DNA of 64,000 bases, taken from assembly GCA_041396585.1 (NCBI GenBank), contig JAWKYG010000001.1, positions 310,001 to 374,000 of the forward strand. Direction: 5' to 3'. Positions within the stretch are counted from its first letter, which is position 1, and each line of letters begins with the position of its first letter. The notes below the pieces were generated by a model. It saw only the letters and a program-made list of their open reading frames with translations, had not been told where the DNA came from and ran no database searches. The position numbers and the translations under genes are program-made. Positions 62,277 through 64,000 of the stretch are shown one piece after another. Source of the stretch: JAUIAI01 sp041396585 (GTDB lineage Bacteria > Pseudomonadota > Gammaproteobacteria > Burkholderiales > Burkholderiaceae_E).

Positions 62277-63596
62277 ATGCAATCCTTGAAATCCGCGATC
62301 ACCCAGGCCGAGCGCGCCCAGGACGATGCCAAGGTGCGTGCCACCGTGGCCGCCACCTTGGCCGACATCGAGGCCCGCGGCGATGCTGCCGTGCGCGAAC
62401 TCTCGGCAAAGTTCGATGGCTATTCGCCGTCGTCCTTCCGCCTCTCCGAGGCCGACATCGAGGCGCTTATCCGCAAGGTCTCCGATCGCGATCTGGCTGA
62501 CATTCGATTCGCGCAGGCCCAGGTGCGTCGCTTCGCCGAGGCGCAGCGAGCATCGATGACCGACATCGAGATCGAGACCCACCCGGGGGTGATCCTCGGC
62601 CATCGCAACATTCCGGTTCGATCTGTCGGTTGCTATGTCCCCGGGGGCAAGTTTCCGATGGTGGCCTCCGCACACATGTCGGTGCTCACCGCCAGTGTCG
62701 CCGGTGTGCCGCGGATCGCAGCGGCCACGCCGCCGTTCCATGGTGAGCCGAATCCGGCGGTGATCGCGGCCATGCATCTTGGTGGCGCCCACGAGATCTA
62801 CGTGCTGGGCGGCATTCAGGCCGTTGGTGCGCTGGCGCTGGGCACCGAGACGATCGAGGCCGTGCATATGCTGATCGGGCCGGGAAATGCGTTCGTGGCC
62901 GAGGCCAAGCGACAGTTGTTCGGTCGCGTGGGCATCGATCTGTTTGCCGGCCCCACCGAGACCATGGTGATCGCCGATGACACGGTCGATGCCGAGCTCT
63001 GTGCCACCGATCTGCTGGGCCAGGCAGAACATGGCTTCGATTCGCCGGCGGTGTTGATCACCAATTCCGAAAAGCTGGCGCGCGAGACGATGGCCGAGGT
63101 GGAGCGGCTGCTGACCATCCTGCCTACCGCGAACACCGCGGCGAAGAGCTGGCAGAACTATGGGGAGGTGATTCTCTGCGACAGCTACGAGGAGATGCTG
63201 GCTGTTGCCAATGACTACGCGTTCGAACATGTGCAGGTCATGACGAACCGCGACGACTGGTTCCTCGAGCACATGCATTCCTACGGCGCGCTGTTCCTCG
63301 GGCCGCGCACCAATGTGTCCAATGGCGACAAGGTGATCGGCACCAATCACACCTTGCCGACGCGACGTGCCGGTCGCTATACCGGCGGTCTCTGGGTGGG
63401 CAAGTATCTGAAGACGCATTCGTATCAGAAGATTCTCACCGACGAGGCGGCGACGATGATCGGTGAATACGGCTCGCGCCTGTGCATGCTCGAAGGCTTC
63501 GTCGGCCATGCCGAACAATGCAATATCCGCGTGCGCAGATACGGGGGTCGTGATGTGCCCTATGGCACGGCCGTAGAGCCATCGGATGCCGCCTGA
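62277..63596 (+). CDS. hpsN: Sulfopropanediol 3-dehydrogenase HpsN (histidinol-dehydrogenase family)
   Basis: A 439-residue NAD-dependent Zn enzyme that oxidises (R)-2,3-dihydroxypropane-1-sulfonate to (R)-sulfolactate. ATG 62277 has an AGGA site 9 nt upstream; an in-frame ATG at 62241 is possible. The histidinol-dehydrogenase build is clear: VGCYVPGGKFPMVASAHMSV, GPGNAFVAEAKRQLFGRVGI, DLFAGPTETMVIAD, DLLGQAEHGFDSPA (Zn-binding Gln/His) and SNGDKVIGTNHTLPTRRAGR. No his genes are nearby and xsc lies in the same locus, which favours HpsN over HisD. Confidence 0.88.
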   Translation: MQSLKSAITQAERAQDDAKVRATVAATLADIEARGDAAVRELSAKFDGYSPSSFRLSEADIEALIRKVSDRDLADIRFAQAQVRRFAEAQRASMTDIEIETHPGVILGHRNIPVRSVGCYVPGGKFPMVASAHMSVLTASVAGVPRIAAATPPFHGEPNPAVIAAMHLGGAHEIYVLGGIQAVGALALGTETIEAVHMLIGPGNAFVAEAKRQLFGRVGIDLFAGPTETMVIADDTVDAELCATDLLGQAEHGFDSPAVLITNSEKLARETMAEVERLLTILPTANTAAKSWQNYGEVILCDSYEEMLAVANDYAFEHVQVMTNRDDWFLEHMHSYGALFLGPRTNVSNGDKVIGTNHTLPTRRAGRYTGGLWVGKYLKTHSYQKILTDEAATMIGEYGSRLCMLEGFVGHAEQCNIRVRRYGGRDVPYGTAVEPSDAA

Positions 63597-63632
63597 TGAA
63601 CCGCATCCGTGCGCTGGGGCGGACGTCCTGCC

Positions 63633-64000
63633 ATGACTGAGTTGCCGAGCACGCCATCGTTTCGCCTCGATGGCCGACGCGCACTCGTAACCGGGGCCTC
63701 CGGCGGCATCGGTCTGGGCTGCGCGGTGGCGCTGGCACGGGCCGGTGCCCATGTCGTTTGCGCCGCGCGTGGCCGCGAGCCGCTCGATGCGCTGGTGCAG
63801 GCGCTGCAGGCTGCCGGCACCAGCGCCGAGGCGCTGATTCTGGACATCGCCGACCTCGATGACCTGTCTCGTGCGCTGGACGGTCAAGCCGCGTTCGATG
63901 TGGTGGTCAATTCCGCCGGTGTCGCACGCCATGGCCCGGCGCTCGACACGGATCCGCACGACTTCCAGCGGGTCATGGATGTCAATCTCAAGGGGGCTTA
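63633..64000 (+). CDS. Short-chain dehydrogenase/reductase (3' partial)
   Basis: ATG 63633 opens a frame that runs off the right edge (122 codons visible). The NAD(P)-binding loop is ALVTGASGGIGLGCAVALAR, with LDIADLDD and VVVNSAGVARHGP (the NNAG position as NSAG), then VMDVNLKGA. This is a classical SDR. It starts 36 bp after hpsN, so co-transcription is likely. It may be the dehydrogenase that interconverts dihydroxypropanesulfonate isomers (HpsO-like role), but the substrate part is outside the window. Confidence 0.88.
   Translation, partial: MTELPSTPSFRLDGRRALVTGASGGIGLGCAVALARAGAHVVCAARGREPLDALVQALQAAGTSAEALILDIADLDDLSRALDGQAAFDVVVNSAGVARHGPALDTDPHDFQRVMDVNLKGA

Noticed and set aside
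62277..63596. Histidinol dehydrogenase HisD
   Set aside because: The fold is the same, but no his genes are nearby and xsc is in the same locus; HpsN is the better reading.

Overview
The window is high-GC, gene-dense DNA from a proteobacterium, most likely a betaproteobacterium (Burkholderiales/Rhodocyclales type). Two observations support this. There is a small Trp-rich membrane protein of the betaproteobacterial type at 17666. In addition, ilvD and lgt, which are often direct neighbours in Betaproteobacteria, lie on the two sides of a pel cluster. No tRNA, rRNA, CRISPR array or insertion sequence was recognised.

Layout. (1) 1-9.7 kb is a phosphonate locus. On the + strand are phnD (partial), phnE and a PhnZ-like HD oxygenase. 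On the - strand is the C-P lyase operon phnGHIJKLM. Divergent from it on the + strand are the regulator phnF and a DUF1045 2H-phosphoesterase. A GTCTATAC palindrome between phnG and phnF is the likely PhnF operator. (2) 9.7-11.7 kb holds two overlapping exported-protein genes, the second a rhodanese. (3) 11.7-16.7 kb is pstSCAB with a near-perfect Pho box upstream of pstS. (4) 16.8-19.8 kb holds a damaged cytochrome c gene, the small Trp-rich protein and ilvD. (5) 19.8-33.6 kb is a complete pelABCDEFG exopolysaccharide operon. (6) 33.6-43.5 kb holds lgt, a TauE/SafE permease, an MscS-type channel, a 46-residue secreted or lipoprotein peptide with an extreme Shine-Dalgarno, an HpaH-like hydratase, a BCCT transporter, a phosphonate-monoester-hydrolase-like enzyme and a GluR0-like potassium channel. 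(7) 43.6-55.6 kb is the least explained part: a broken SDR gene, a broken two-component system, and then a run of exported proteins of unknown function (an IPT-like protein, an outer-membrane barrel, two large periplasmic proteins, and four small secreted or lipoprotein genes, two of them paralogues). (8) 55.7-64 kb holds a PanE-like reductase, a histidine phosphatase, xsc, a CobS/CobT-like pair, hpsN and the start of an SDR gene. This looks like a 2,3-dihydroxypropanesulfonate/sulfoacetaldehyde degradation locus.

Together the genes point to scavenging of phosphorus (Pst under PhoB, C-P lyase under PhnF) and of organosulfonates, plus a c-di-GMP-controlled biofilm polysaccharide.

Many otherwise normal genes carry single-base indels, several of them in or beside short C/G or T runs: phnM, the gene at 9735, the rhodanese, pstC, pstS, cytochrome c, pelF, the SDR/response-regulator/kinase block, the IPT-like gene and xsc. 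Uncorrected sequencing error is the simplest explanation, although the cluster at 43.6-45.9 kb could be real decay. These genes are entered as pseudogenes, with the restored reading described.
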